Below the pieces are notes generated by a model, which was given only the letters and a program-made list of their open reading frames with translations, did not search any database and had not been told where the DNA came from. A stretch of 64,000 nt of DNA from Acuticoccus sp051016205 (GTDB lineage Bacteria; Pseudomonadota; Alphaproteobacteria; Rhizobiales; Amorphaceae), in assembly GCA_051016205.1 (NCBI GenBank), contig CP136534.1, forward strand, positions 6,324,001 through 6,388,000. The letters run 5' to 3'. A program made the position numbers and the translations under genes. Of this stretch, positions 32,411 through 41,739 are shown piece by piece. Positions within the stretch are counted from its first letter, which is position 1. Every line of letters begins with the position of its first letter.

Positions 32411-33580
32411 TCAGCGCGCCGCGTCGATGACGGAAAGCGCTGCGGCAACGCCAATGCCCACATCCACGGGTCGGCCGATGGCCCCCATGGCGCCACCCAG
32501 CGCCGTCACCGCGACGGTGGCGAAGATGGGCTCGGCCGTCGGCCCCATGTGACCGATGCGGATGAGGCGGCCATTGGTCTCCCCCCGTCCTGAAGAGAAG
32601 ACGACGCCGTAACGCTCGCGCGCCGCGGCCCTCAGCGCCTTGTCGTCAACGCCCTCTGGCATGGCAACGGCGGTGCAGGTGGGCGAGGCGATGTCCTCGT
32701 GCGCGGGCCAAAGGTCGAGCCCCAGCGCCTTCACGCCGGCGCGGCAGGCAGCCGCGGTCAGCTCATGGCGCGCCCACACGTTTTCAGGGCCCTCGTCGAG
32801 ATAGAGCGAGACGGCGGCATCGAGCCCGTTGATCTCGGCAACAGAAGGGGTGAACGGAAAGGGCTTGTCCGCCCGGTCCGCATCGCGCCAGTCGAGGATC
32901 GACAGCATGGAGGCGCGGGGGGCGTCGCCATTGGCCTCCATCTTCTCCCACGCCGCATCCGACACCGACAGGATCGTCAGCCCGGGCGTGCCGCCAAGAC
33001 ACTTGTTGGGACCTGTGACGAAGATCGCCGCATGGCAGCTATCGGGCGAAATCTCCATCCCGCCCCAGGAAGAGACCGCATCCACGATCAACAGCGCGCC
33101 ATGGTCGGCGACGATGGCACCGATGGCGTCGGCAGGGTTGATGGTGCCCGAGGGCGTGTCGTGATGGCACAGGGACACGACGGAGATGTCAGGCCGCGCG
33201 GCCAGCATTTCGGCGACGGAGGACGGTGAGATCGCCTCGTTGTAGGGCACCTCGATCTCCAACACCTCCTTAGCGTAGCGGGCCGCCCAGTAGCCGAACC
33301 CTTTGCCGTAGACACCCGAAGCAAGGTTGAGCACCACATCGTCTGGCCCGATGAGGGAGGCGGCCGCAGCCTCCAGTCCCAGCACGGGCTCGCCATGCAG
33401 AACCACAGGCGCTGCGGTGGTGCCGAGCGCCACCCGCGTCTTCTCCACCGTTGCCTCGTAGTGGGCGAGGAAGGCGGGGTCGAAATCGTAAAGGATGGGG
33501 CGGGACAGGCCTGCAAGGACGGCAGGATAGGCGTCCACAGGCCCTGCCGACAGGGTGAAGACCGGCTGGCGTTCAGCCAT
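32411..33580 (-). CDS. ppaT: Pyridoxamine-pyruvate transaminase
   Basis: 389 residues. A class V aminotransferase fold enzyme that moves the amino group of pyridoxamine to pyruvate, forming pyridoxal and alanine. Segments matching the M. loti enzyme (from memory) include VVLHGEPVLGLEAAAASLIG, VVLNLASGVYGKGFGYWAAR, CHHDTPSGTINP, the lysine in TGPNKCLGGTPG and VVFSSGRGETNGRLIRIGHM. It has the unusual GPNK active site, where substrate pyridoxal replaces the normal cofactor. Its start overlaps the lactonase stop. Confidence 0.93.
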   Translation of the reverse strand: MAERQPVFTLSAGPVDAYPAVLAGLSRPILYDFDPAFLAHYEATVEKTRVALGTTAAPVVLHGEPVLGLEAAAASLIGPDDVVLNLASGVYGKGFGYWAARYAKEVLEIEVPYNEAISPSSVAEMLAARPDISVVSLCHHDTPSGTINPADAIGAIVADHGALLIVDAVSSWGGMEISPDSCHAAIFVTGPNKCLGGTPGLTILSVSDAAWEKMEANGDAPRASMLSILDWRDADRADKPFPFTPSVAEINGLDAAVSLYLDEGPENVWARHELTAAACRAGVKALGLDLWPAHEDIASPTCTAVAMPEGVDDKALRAAARERYGVVFSSGRGETNGRLIRIGHMGPTAEPIFATVAVTALGGAMGAIGRPVDVGIGVAAALSVIDAAR

Positions 33581-34379
33581 AAAACTTCGTCCCGGTCTGG
33601 TAGGTGAGGAAATTTTCCATGTCGTGGGAGTACATGAGGTCAGCGCCCTTGTCCTCGGCGATCTTTTTCAACCGCCGCATGGAGGCGACCCCGGCCACGG
33701 GATCGATGTGAAAGCCTGCCTGGGTCAGCGTGTCGAGGCTGCGCTCGGTATAGGCGGCATCAATGGTGAAGAGGATGGGCTTGCGCGTGCCGAACTCCAC
33801 CAGAAGCGAATAGTTGCCGATGGCGTGGCCTGGGGTGAAAATCATCGTCACGCCCTTGGCGAGCTCGATGTCGCCCTCCACCGTCTCGAAGGTGGAGTTT
33901 TCGGCGGTGATGCCGCCGGTGATCTGATCGCCCATGCCGCGGGCGAGCGCTGCCTCTGCGGAAAACGCCATGTCGGAGTAGCCCAGCACCTCGAACGGCT
34001 CAGGGTCGGCAGCCTGGGCGATCTCCAACTTGTGGCAGATTTTTTTGGCGTGGGGGAAGAACTTGTTGCCGCCCACATGGTCGAAGTGGAAGTGGGAGTT
34101 GACGACGACCGGAATGTCCTTCGGCTCCAGCCCAAGCTGCTTCAAGGCGCCAGGAATGGTCTGCTCAGGCGTTTGCTGCGGCTTTTCAAACGGCAGCACC
34201 TTTTGCACATGATCGTAGTCGTACCCCGTGTCGATCAGGAACCGACCCTCTGCATGTTCGATGAGGATGGAGTAGACGGGAAAGCGCACCTCGCCCCCCG
34301 GCCCCTTGTTCCAGAAGATGTGGAAGCCGTCGAGAACCAGCGTTCCACCATCGAGCAGATAGACCTTCGTGTCGGACAA
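33573..34379 (-). CDS. 4-Pyridoxolactonase
   Basis: 268 residues, a metallo-beta-lactamase fold. It hydrolyses 4-pyridoxolactone to 4-pyridoxate. The zinc motif is NSHFHFDHVGG, followed by the conserved H in FTPGHAIGNYSLLVEF and SHDMENF near the end, with the family start MSDTKVYLLDGGTLVLDGFH. The match to the M. loti enzyme is close throughout. It starts 18 bases after the permease gene and overlaps ppaT by eight bases. Confidence 0.93.
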   Translation of the reverse strand: MSDTKVYLLDGGTLVLDGFHIFWNKGPGGEVRFPVYSILIEHAEGRFLIDTGYDYDHVQKVLPFEKPQQTPEQTIPGALKQLGLEPKDIPVVVNSHFHFDHVGGNKFFPHAKKICHKLEIAQAADPEPFEVLGYSDMAFSAEAALARGMGDQITGGITAENSTFETVEGDIELAKGVTMIFTPGHAIGNYSLLVEFGTRKPILFTIDAAYTERSLDTLTQAGFHIDPVAGVASMRRLKKIAEDKGADLMYSHDMENFLTYQTGTKFYG

Positions 34380-34397
34380 GTGAGCCTCCTCTTAGTT

Positions 34398-35333
34398 CTA
34401 GCGTTCGCCGCGCACGTAAGGCAGCGCCAATGCCGCCGGCAGTTTGGCACGACGGCCGAACACCACCAGCACCACCATCACCGCCGCGAACGGCACCATT
34501 TGGATGACGTCGGTGGGAATGTTGATCCCACCCACTTGGAGCGCCGTGGTCAACGCCAGAGCTGCACCAAATAAGAGCGCGCCGAACACCACCCATAAGG
34601 GTCTTCCACGTGCAAGCATCGCAAGGACGATGCCAATGAACCCTGCCCCACCCGTCATGAACGGAATGAAGAGCCCGGCGCCGATGTTGGCCATGTACGC
34701 CCCGCCGACCCCTGCCATCAGTCCCGTGAAGAGGACCGCCGCGGTGCGGGTGCGCACAACGTCCACCCCAGCGGCATCCAGCGCCGCAGGCTTGTCGCCG
34801 GCCGCTTGAAGGTGCAGGCCAAGCCCTGTGGAGCGGAACACGTAGATGAGGAGCGCCACCATCCCAAACGCCAGATAGACGATGGGGTGACGGTCGAAAA
34901 ACGCCGGCCCCACGATGGGAATGTCGGACAGGAACGGGATGGGCAGCGTCTCCACCGCAGGAAGGCGCGGGTAGGTGCGCGAGAACTGGTAGTGGTGGAG
35001 GAGCGCTGTGATGCCCTCGGCCCCCAGCGTCAGCGCAATGCCGACGACAATCTGGTTCAGGCCGAGCCTTACACAAAGGACGGCCATGATGACGGCCACC
35101 ACCATCCCCCCGGCAGCCCCTGCAGCAAACCCCAGCCAAAAGGACTGCATGGAGAAAGCGGCAAGGAAGCCCGTGTAGGCCCCCACCAGCATCATCCCCT
35201 CGATGCCGATGTTGAGGACGCCTGCCTTCTCCGACACCTGCTCGCCAAGGCCGGCCAGCATCAGCGGGATGCCAGCAGTCACGGCGCCTGCCAGAAGCGA
35301 GGTCAGGAAGGCGATGGAAAGGAGAGCGTCCAT
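34398..35333 (-). CDS. BMP-type ABC importer, permease 2
   Basis: 311 residues from ATG 35333 (the frame is open further upstream but overlaps the preceding permease). Eight or more membrane helices with the family segment LGEQVSEKAGVLNIGIEGMML. It belongs to the BPD_transp_2 permeases of nucleoside-type BMP importers. It lies one base after permease 1 and 18 bases before the 4-pyridoxolactonase gene, tying the transporter to vitamin B6 metabolism. Confidence 0.9.
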   Translation of the reverse strand: MDALLSIAFLTSLLAGAVTAGIPLMLAGLGEQVSEKAGVLNIGIEGMMLVGAYTGFLAAFSMQSFWLGFAAGAAGGMVVAVIMAVLCVRLGLNQIVVGIALTLGAEGITALLHHYQFSRTYPRLPAVETLPIPFLSDIPIVGPAFFDRHPIVYLAFGMVALLIYVFRSTGLGLHLQAAGDKPAALDAAGVDVVRTRTAAVLFTGLMAGVGGAYMANIGAGLFIPFMTGGAGFIGIVLAMLARGRPLWVVFGALLFGAALALTTALQVGGINIPTDVIQMVPFAAVMVVLVVFGRRAKLPAALALPYVRGER

Positions 35334-35334
35334 C

Positions 35335-36408
35335 TTACACCCGCGCCTTTTGCCTGCGGTGGTCCACGTACTCCGCCAGCGCCAGCGCCAGGAGGAGGAT
35401 CGACACCACGACGAGGGTGAAGAAGTGCGGCACACCAAGCCGGCGCGCGGCGCTCTCCCCGCCGATGGACAGGACCGAGAAGGCAAACACGAAGACAATG
35501 GCGCCAAAGCCGTTGAACCGCGCCAGGAACACGAGCGGGATCACAGCAAGCCCATAGGCGGGGTTCCAGTCCGCCCTCACATTGCCCTGGACACCAAGGA
35601 CTTCCACGGCCCCCGCAAGCCCTGCAAGCCCGCCCGAAATGGCAAACACGGCCACCGTCAACAAAGGCACCGACAGCCCTGCATGGACCGCTGCCTGAGG
35701 GTTTGCGCCCACAATGCGTAGTCTCAGACCAAAGGCCGTGCGCGTCATGACGAAGTGGACCGCAAGGACCGCCACGAGCCCGATGATGAGCCCTGAAGAA
35801 ATGGTGCTCCCCGGCAGGGTTGGCAGGCGGTCGGCAACTTCAAGGGTGCGGGTCTGCGGCACCGTTGTGGCCGGGTCCAGGAAGAGGAGTTTGACCAGAA
35901 CGTTGGCGAAGGAAATGCCGAGGAACGTCATCATCAGCGTGGTGATGATCTCATTGACGCCCTGGTAGGCCTTCAACAGCGCCGGCAGGAGCGACCACAC
36001 CGCCCCTGCCGCAACAGCGATCGCGGCGCAAATCAACAGGACGGCGGGCACGGGAAGGACCGTTGCAAGGGGCTGCGCCGCCGCCCCCACGAAAACGGCG
36101 CCGAGCAGGAACTGCCCGTCGATGCCCAGATTCCATAGCCCTGCCCTGAAAGCGACGATGAGGCTTGCAGCAAGGCACAGGAGAGGCGCCATCCGCGTCA
36201 GCGTCGCTTGAAGGCCGAGCCATGAGGTGAGCCCGCGTCGCAGCACAAAGGCGTAGTAGTCGATGGGGTCGACGCCGAGCGCTGCGAGCACAGCCGCCGA
36301 CAACAAGAGCGCGATCACGATGGGCAGGATCGTGACGAGCGCCAGCCGTGTCAGACTGGCGCCGATGCCGCGGCTTGCCGCAGCGCTCTGCCCGTCCACC
36401 GCACTCAC
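35335..36408 (-). CDS. BMP-type ABC importer, permease 1
   Basis: 357 residues with about ten membrane helices and the family segment AGLWNLGIDGQFLLGAVF plus KAYQGVNEIITTLMM. It pairs with permease 2 in the membrane. The start overlaps the ATPase stop by four bases (ATGA). Length is typical for this permease family. Confidence 0.9.
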   Translation of the reverse strand: MSAVDGQSAAASRGIGASLTRLALVTILPIVIALLLSAAVLAALGVDPIDYYAFVLRRGLTSWLGLQATLTRMAPLLCLAASLIVAFRAGLWNLGIDGQFLLGAVFVGAAAQPLATVLPVPAVLLICAAIAVAAGAVWSLLPALLKAYQGVNEIITTLMMTFLGISFANVLVKLLFLDPATTVPQTRTLEVADRLPTLPGSTISSGLIIGLVAVLAVHFVMTRTAFGLRLRIVGANPQAAVHAGLSVPLLTVAVFAISGGLAGLAGAVEVLGVQGNVRADWNPAYGLAVIPLVFLARFNGFGAIVFVFAFSVLSIGGESAARRLGVPHFFTLVVVSILLLALALAEYVDHRRQKARV

Positions 36409-37940
36409 GAGGCGTGCCGCCCCACCATGAGATCGCCGACGGCCACACGGGCACCAGGACCATTGTCCACCGTGCCGACAATGCGCCCGCCAGACATCAC
36501 CGCAATCCTGTCGGCAAGGGCAATCAGCTCATCAAGATCGGTGGAGATAAGAATGGTGGCAACGCCGGCCTCAACAGCCTGGGCGATGCGGGCGCGGGTC
36601 GCTTCGATGTTGTGCACGTCGAGCCCATAGGTGGGCTTTGAGTAGATCACCACCTTCGCCGAGCCCGTCAGCTCACGGGCCAGAATCACCTTTTGCATGT
36701 TGCCGCCCGAAAGACGCCCCACGGGGGTGGCGACGGTGGGCGTGCGCACGTCGAACGCACTCACCTTGTCCTCGGCATGGCGGCGGATGGCGCTGCGGTC
36801 TTCAAGCCCGGCCCCTGACCAGAAGGGCGGCGCCCCCACATCCTTGGTGAGGAAATTGTGGGCGACGGGGAAGCTTCCCACCGTCCCCTCGTGGTGGCGA
36901 TCATCGGTGAGGTATCTGAGGCCCCGCTTGCGCCGTGCCCCCACCGACAGCCCCTCGATGCGCTGGCCGTCGAGGGTGATGGTGCCGCCCGAAATCGCCC
37001 TTTGCCCGGCGAGCGCCTCGGCAAGCTGCTTTTGGCCGTTGCCGTCGATGCCTGCGATCCCCAACACCTCACCAGGAGAAACACTGAGGGCGGCCTCGCG
37101 CACGGCAGCAGGGCCATCGCCCGGCACGCTGAGGCCTTCCACGGTGAGGATGGGGGCGCTGCGCGGTGCGCGCGCCCGGCGCTCCACGGCTTCGGGCTTA
37201 TCGCGGCCGAACATCAGGCCGACGATCTCGGCCATCGCGTCCTCTTCGCCAAGCTCTGCGAGGCGGTCGGGGGTGATCTCCCCCACATTCTTGCCAAGAC
37301 GCAAAACGCTGATGCGGTCGCCGAAGGCCAGCGCCTCGCCCAGCTTGTGCGAGATAAAGACGATGGCAAGCCCCCGCGCGGCAAGGCCTTTGATCAGGGC
37401 GCCAAGCTCCTCAGCGCCCTGGGGCGTCAGCATGGAGGTGGCCTCATCGAGGATCAAAACGCGCCCGCCGCGCATCAGGGCGCGCACGATCTCCACCTGT
37501 TGCTGCTGGCCGAGGGAGAGTTCGCCCGTGATGGCGTCGGGGTCCACCTCGATCCCGAAACTGTCGCGCATCTCGTCGAGCTTGCGGGCGATGGCCTTGC
37601 GGTCGGGCCGGGACCACCACGGGTCGCCGAGGGCAAGGTTTTCGCCCACCGTCAGCGACGGCGCCAGCATCACCGCCTGGTGGACTGAGGCAATGCCCAG
37701 CTTCAGCGCCTCGCGGGGAGAGGGGATGGTGACGGGCGCGCCGTCGACGGAAATCTCCCCCTCGTCAGGCTGCTGAACGCCCGAGAGCATGGCAATCAGC
37801 GTCGACTTGCCGGCACCGTTCTCGCCAAGGAGCACGTGGACCTCGCCGCCATTGAGGGCAAGGTCCACGTGGTCGTTGGCCACAACGCCCGGAAAGCGCT
37901 TGGTCAGACCGCGGACGGAAAGGATGGGAGAGGGTGTCAT
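36405..37940 (-). CDS. BMP-type ABC importer, duplicated ATPase subunit
   Basis: 511 residues with two ABC modules. Module 1 has Walker A LLGENGAGKST, signature LSLGQQQQVEIVRAL and Walker B VLILDEATSML. Module 2 has a degenerate Walker A (GIDGNGQKQ), signature RLSGGNMQKVILAREL and SKPTYGLDVH instead of a standard Walker B. This asymmetric form is normal for YufO/RbsA-like ATPases. It powers the two adjacent permeases. A UUCG hairpin separates it from the binding-protein gene. Confidence 0.92.
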   Translation of the reverse strand: MTPSPILSVRGLTKRFPGVVANDHVDLALNGGEVHVLLGENGAGKSTLIAMLSGVQQPDEGEISVDGAPVTIPSPREALKLGIASVHQAVMLAPSLTVGENLALGDPWWSRPDRKAIARKLDEMRDSFGIEVDPDAITGELSLGQQQQVEIVRALMRGGRVLILDEATSMLTPQGAEELGALIKGLAARGLAIVFISHKLGEALAFGDRISVLRLGKNVGEITPDRLAELGEEDAMAEIVGLMFGRDKPEAVERRARAPRSAPILTVEGLSVPGDGPAAVREAALSVSPGEVLGIAGIDGNGQKQLAEALAGQRAISGGTITLDGQRIEGLSVGARRKRGLRYLTDDRHHEGTVGSFPVAHNFLTKDVGAPPFWSGAGLEDRSAIRRHAEDKVSAFDVRTPTVATPVGRLSGGNMQKVILARELTGSAKVVIYSKPTYGLDVHNIEATRARIAQAVEAGVATILISTDLDELIALADRIAVMSGGRIVGTVDNGPGARVAVGDLMVGRHAS

Positions 37941-37950
37941 CGCAAAAGGT

Positions 37951-37972
37951 GGCGGCGGCCGAAGCCGCCGCC
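37951..37972 (-). other. Very stable UUCG-tetraloop hairpin between binding-protein and ATPase genes
   Basis: On the minus strand a 9-bp all-GC stem (37964-37972 with 37951-37959) is closed by C(UUCG)G. Such hairpins after binding-protein genes often slow 3'-exonuclease decay or cause partial termination, giving more binding protein than membrane subunits. No T-run follows. Confidence 0.7.
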
Positions 37973-37979
37973 ATGGGCC

Positions 37980-39005
37980 TTACTCGGCCACGTCGCTCAT
38001 GCGTGCGCGCACCTCTTGGGCGTCGAACACGGGGGTGACGGTGATGTCGCCTGCGATCACCTGGTCGCGCAGCGCCATGATGTCGGTCCAGATGTCTTCG
38101 GGAACCTGCGGGGTTTTCAGGAGCTTGACCGAATCGTCCGCAATGGAGATGGCGTAGCTCTTGGTGCCGAAGGTGCCGTCGTTGAGGTCGGAGATCATCG
38201 CCGAGTAGACCGGCGTCATGTCCCACATCACCGAGGTCAGGAGGTGGCCTTTGTCCACCGACGACTTGTCGCCGATCACGTCGATGAAGAGCACTTTGCC
38301 GCCGCCGGGGGCCTCGGTGGTCTCAACGGCCTGGATCATGCCAAAGCTCGACCCGTTGCCTTGCCCGAAGATGATGTCGGCACCCGCGGCAATGACGCTT
38401 TCGGTGACGCGCTTGCCGCCGGCAGCGTCGGAGTAGGCGGCCGGGCCAATCACCGCGTAACGCACTTCAACGTCGCCGTTTTCCGCCTTCACCCCTTCGG
38501 CGAACGCGGCCGATTGGGAGTTCCAGGACGGCGGCTCGCCCGAGACGACGATGCCGATGGTGCCGGACTGGGTCATCTTGGCGGCCATACGGCCTGCAAG
38601 GTAGGCGCCTTCATGGCCGGACAGGGTGTAGTCGGCCACAAGGCCGGGCTTCAACTTGTCGGGGCTGTCGACGATGGCCACGGGGATGCCGGTTTCTTCG
38701 GCAATCTCGGGCGCTGCGGTGTTGTAGCCTGATGCGTGGGCAATCATCAGGCCGACGCCGTCCGCTGCAAGTTCACGCAGGGTGGGGCGAATGTCGCCGT
38801 AGCCGAGGCCCTCGGCTGTGATCACCTCAACGCCTGCCGCCTCGCCAGCGGCTTTGGCCGAATCGACACCCTGCTGGTTCCAGCCAAAGTCCGTCCCCTG
38901 CTCGGGCGTCAGGACGGCGATGGATTCCACCTGCGCCGACGCAGCCCCTGCGCCAAGCACAAGGGCAGCCGCCGCCACGGCAACGCCAAATCGTTTGAAG
39001 GTCAT
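37980..39005 (-). CDS. BMP family ABC solute-binding protein, candidate vitamin B6 binder
   Basis: 341 residues with a signal peptide ending ASAQV; no lipobox Cys, so it is a soluble periplasmic protein. Family segments include TPEQGTDFGWNQQGVDSA, GYNTAAPEIAEETGIPVAIVDSP, HEGAYLAGRMAAKMT and IFGQGNGSSFGMIQA. BMP proteins usually bind nucleosides. First gene of the operon leading into lactonase, ppaT and pyridoxal dehydrogenase, so binding of pyridoxine or pyridoxamine is a reasonable inference. Confidence 0.88.
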   Translation of the reverse strand: MTFKRFGVAVAAAALVLGAGAASAQVESIAVLTPEQGTDFGWNQQGVDSAKAAGEAAGVEVITAEGLGYGDIRPTLRELAADGVGLMIAHASGYNTAAPEIAEETGIPVAIVDSPDKLKPGLVADYTLSGHEGAYLAGRMAAKMTQSGTIGIVVSGEPPSWNSQSAAFAEGVKAENGDVEVRYAVIGPAAYSDAAGGKRVTESVIAAGADIIFGQGNGSSFGMIQAVETTEAPGGGKVLFIDVIGDKSSVDKGHLLTSVMWDMTPVYSAMISDLNDGTFGTKSYAISIADDSVKLLKTPQVPEDIWTDIMALRDQVIAGDITVTPVFDAQEVRARMSDVAE

Positions 39006-39086
39006 GTTGCTCCTCCTCTTGTCACCGGCTCGATTGGTCCGGCATCAGGGAACACGGGTTTTCCGTGTTCCGAAAGGGTTGTTGTT

Positions 39087-39467
39087 GTGCGCCTTGCCCT
39101 TGCGAGCCTTGTTGCGTTCGCGTCTGTCTGTTCGGCGGTGGCAGAGCCTTTGCCACTCACCATCGTGAACCGTTCCGGCGGGCCCTTGGAGTGCCAAGCG
39201 TCCATCGCCCACTGGTTCTCCGCCGCGCTGGGCCGCCTTGACGACGGCGCTGCAATCACCGTGCCGTTGGAGCGGATGGAGGACGGCGCGGCCACATTGC
39301 GCGGCCCCACTGGCGAGGCGATGGCGGTGGAGGCTTTGTGGTGCGGCCTCCCCGGCCAAGCGTGGCAGACGCGCGCGCCCATCACCCTCAACCGTTCGGC
39401 TGAGGCGCGTTGGCCATCCTCCGTGGTGTGTCGCACCGGCGCGCGCCTGACTTGCACGGCGCCTTAG
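39087..39467 (+). CDS. Small secreted protein, unknown function
   Basis: 126 residues from GTG 39087, eight bases after AAAGGG; the frame stays open upstream but would overlap the divergent binding-protein gene. It has a signal peptide (cleavage near AVAEP) and a mature part of about 105 residues with four Cys (ECQAS, LWCGL, VVCRT, LTCTAP), probably two disulfides. No family is recognised. Its 3' end overlaps the convergent TRAP binding-protein gene by four bases. Confidence 0.6.
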   Translation: MRLALASLVAFASVCSAVAEPLPLTIVNRSGGPLECQASIAHWFSAALGRLDDGAAITVPLERMEDGAATLRGPTGEAMAVEALWCGLPGQAWQTRAPITLNRSAEARWPSSVVCRTGARLTCTAP

Positions 39468-40450
39468 TTGGCAACGCTGTCCAAGACCTCGCGCAGGCGC
39501 TTGTACTCGCCCGCGACGGCATCGTCCTCGTTCACCACCTGGGTGCCAATCTCCTGAAATTCTTGCAGCATTTTCGTGCGCTGATCGTCCGGCAGCTGAT
39601 GGATGACGCCGCCGTTTTCGGTCCACGCCGCGTTGGTGCGGGCCACATTTTCAACGCCCCAGGGGAAGACGGTCTCTTCGGCAGCGCGACCCGCCTCGCG
39701 GATTGCCGCTTGCACCTCGGGCGTTTGGGACTGGAACCACGCCTCGTTCACCACATTCATCGAGACGATGTAGGAGAAGTCGAGGTCGGTGACGTTCTTG
39801 GCAATGTCGTAGAACTTGAAGGCGACCAGGATGGGCATGCCCGCCAGCATCCCGTCAATGCCGCCTGACTGAAGCTGCGGCACCACCTCCGACAAAGGCA
39901 AAGGCGTTGCGATGGCGCCGACCGCCTCCATGGGTTTGATCTGCAACGGGGAGGCGAAGGTGCGGATTTTAAGGCCGTCCATCTGAGGCACCGTCTCCAC
40001 AGGCTCGCGGGTCAGAACGATGACGGGCGAGTTGTAGATGGCGCCGATCACCCGCAAGCCGCGGTCCAGGAACATGGTCTCGATGTGGTCGCGGTACTGA
40101 GGATCGTGGATCACCGCGCGTAACTCGTCCGGCGAGGCGAAGAGGCCGGGCACGTCGAACACCTGGAAGCGCGGGTCCAAAGGCGTCAGGAACGATGTGG
40201 GGGAGATGAAGGATTCCACCGTGCCGAAGGCGACGCCCTCTGCCATTTGCGGGATCGGGCCGAGCTGGCTTGCGGGGTAGATTTCCACCGTGACCGCATC
40301 GCCGACGCGGCTCTCAAGTTCGCCCTTAAAGACCTTTTGCCACTCGTGCTGGACGTCGTTGATGGTGGCGCTTGCCATTTTCATGACGTTTTGGGCGCTG
40401 GCGGGGGCTGCGATCAGGGTCGCAGCGATGGCAAGGGCGATGAGGCGCAT
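39464..40450 (-). CDS. TRAP transporter solute-binding protein (DctP family)
   Basis: 328 residues from ATG 40450, with AAGGAG nine bases upstream. Signal peptide ends APASAQN. Family features include EIYPASQLGPIPQMAEGV, GLKIRTFASPLQIKPMEAVGA (Arg of the carboxylate site) and PLPLSEVVPQLQSGGIDGM. It would bind a carboxylate. In operon with DctM, DctQ and the FHMPC-dehydrogenase-like gene, so a B6 breakdown intermediate such as 4-pyridoxate is a possible ligand, by context only. Confidence 0.9.
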   Translation of the reverse strand: MRLIALAIAATLIAAPASAQNVMKMASATINDVQHEWQKVFKGELESRVGDAVTVEIYPASQLGPIPQMAEGVAFGTVESFISPTSFLTPLDPRFQVFDVPGLFASPDELRAVIHDPQYRDHIETMFLDRGLRVIGAIYNSPVIVLTREPVETVPQMDGLKIRTFASPLQIKPMEAVGAIATPLPLSEVVPQLQSGGIDGMLAGMPILVAFKFYDIAKNVTDLDFSYIVSMNVVNEAWFQSQTPEVQAAIREAGRAAEETVFPWGVENVARTNAAWTENGGVIHQLPDDQRTKMLQEFQEIGTQVVNEDDAVAGEYKRLREVLDSVAN

Positions 40451-40470
40451 GGGTCTCGGCTCCTTCAAGC

Positions 40471-41739
40471 TCAGATGAAGCGTGTGATGGCCAGCGTCAA
40501 AGGCGGCCAGTAGGTGATGACGGCAAGGGCGAAGAGTTGCGCCCCAAGATACGGCAGGACGCCGCGAAAAATGGCAGGCAGAGGCAGCCCCAGCACCGAC
40601 TGGGCAACGAAGACGTTGAGCCCGAACGGCGGGGTGAACATGCCGATGGCAAGGTTGACGGTGACGACGACGCCAAAGTGGATGGGGTCGATCCCTAGGC
40701 CGACCACCATCGGCACCAAGAGCGGCGTCAGAACCAGGATCGCCGATGTGGGGTCGAGCAGACAGCCGACCACCAGCAAAAGCACATTGACGGCAAGGAG
40801 GAACTGCCAGGCTCCGAGGCCAAGCTCGGCAACAAACCCGATCAACTGTTGGGGCACCTGCTGGGTGGTGAGGAGGTAGGAGAACAGCCCTGCCGCCGCC
40901 ACGATGATGAGAACCTGTGCCGACAACAAAGCCGCCTCAGCCGCCGCCTCAAGAATGGCTTTGCCGTTGAGGGTGCGTTGGGAAAGGCCGATGAGGATGG
41001 CGTAAAGGCAGGCGAACCCGCCCGCTTCCGTTGGAGAAAAGAGGCCCAGCACAATCCCGCCCAAGACGAAGACGGGCATGAAGAGCCCAGGCAGCGCGCG
41101 CACGAAGGCGGCAAAGGCCACGTTCGCACGGAAGGCTGCGGCCGGCGCCTGTGCCGACAATCGCGCCCGCACCACGATGAGGAGCGCCATCACCGCCGCC
41201 ACGAAAAGCCCTGCCGGAATGCCCGCTGCGAAAAGCTTGGCGATGGATTGCTCAGCCGCCGCCCCGTAAAGGATCATCGCAATGGACGGCGGGATGACGA
41301 TGGCCACCGACGCGCAAGAGGCGATCAGCCCCGCAGCATCCCCTTCGCGGTAACCGGCGCGCAAAAGGCCCGGATAAAGCGTCTTGCCGATGGCGGCGAC
41401 TGTTGCGGGGCTGGAGCCTGAGATGGCGCCCAGAACGGTGCCCGCCCCCATGGTCGTCACCCCCATGGAACCTGGGACGCGGCCGATACTGGCAAGGGCG
41501 AAGTCGACGATACGGTCAGCGATTTGGGCACGGCGCATCAACTCGCCCGCAAACAGGAAGAACGGCACGGCGAGGAGCGCGTAGTTGGACAGTGCGCCGA
41601 ACACCGTCTGCTGGATAATGATCGGCGGGACGGGAAGGACGAACGCGATCGTCGCAATGGCCCCCGCGAGAAAGACAATGAAGACAGGCGCACCCAGCGC
41701 CAGTAAGGCCACAGGAAGGGCGGCAAGCGTCAGGCTCAC
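40471..41739 (-). CDS. TRAP transporter large permease subunit (DctM)
   Basis: 422 residues from GTG 41739, which overlaps the dctQ stop as GTGA; the longer open frame is not protein-like. About twelve helices, with VPFFLFAGELMRRAQIADR and GSSPATVAAIGKTLYPGLLRAGY. It forms the transport channel with DctQ. The binding-protein gene follows 20 bases later. Confidence 0.92.
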   Translation of the reverse strand: MSLTLAALPVALLALGAPVFIVFLAGAIATIAFVLPVPPIIIQQTVFGALSNYALLAVPFFLFAGELMRRAQIADRIVDFALASIGRVPGSMGVTTMGAGTVLGAISGSSPATVAAIGKTLYPGLLRAGYREGDAAGLIASCASVAIVIPPSIAMILYGAAAEQSIAKLFAAGIPAGLFVAAVMALLIVVRARLSAQAPAAAFRANVAFAAFVRALPGLFMPVFVLGGIVLGLFSPTEAGGFACLYAILIGLSQRTLNGKAILEAAAEAALLSAQVLIIVAAAGLFSYLLTTQQVPQQLIGFVAELGLGAWQFLLAVNVLLLVVGCLLDPTSAILVLTPLLVPMVVGLGIDPIHFGVVVTVNLAIGMFTPPFGLNVFVAQSVLGLPLPAIFRGVLPYLGAQLFALAVITYWPPLTLAITRFI

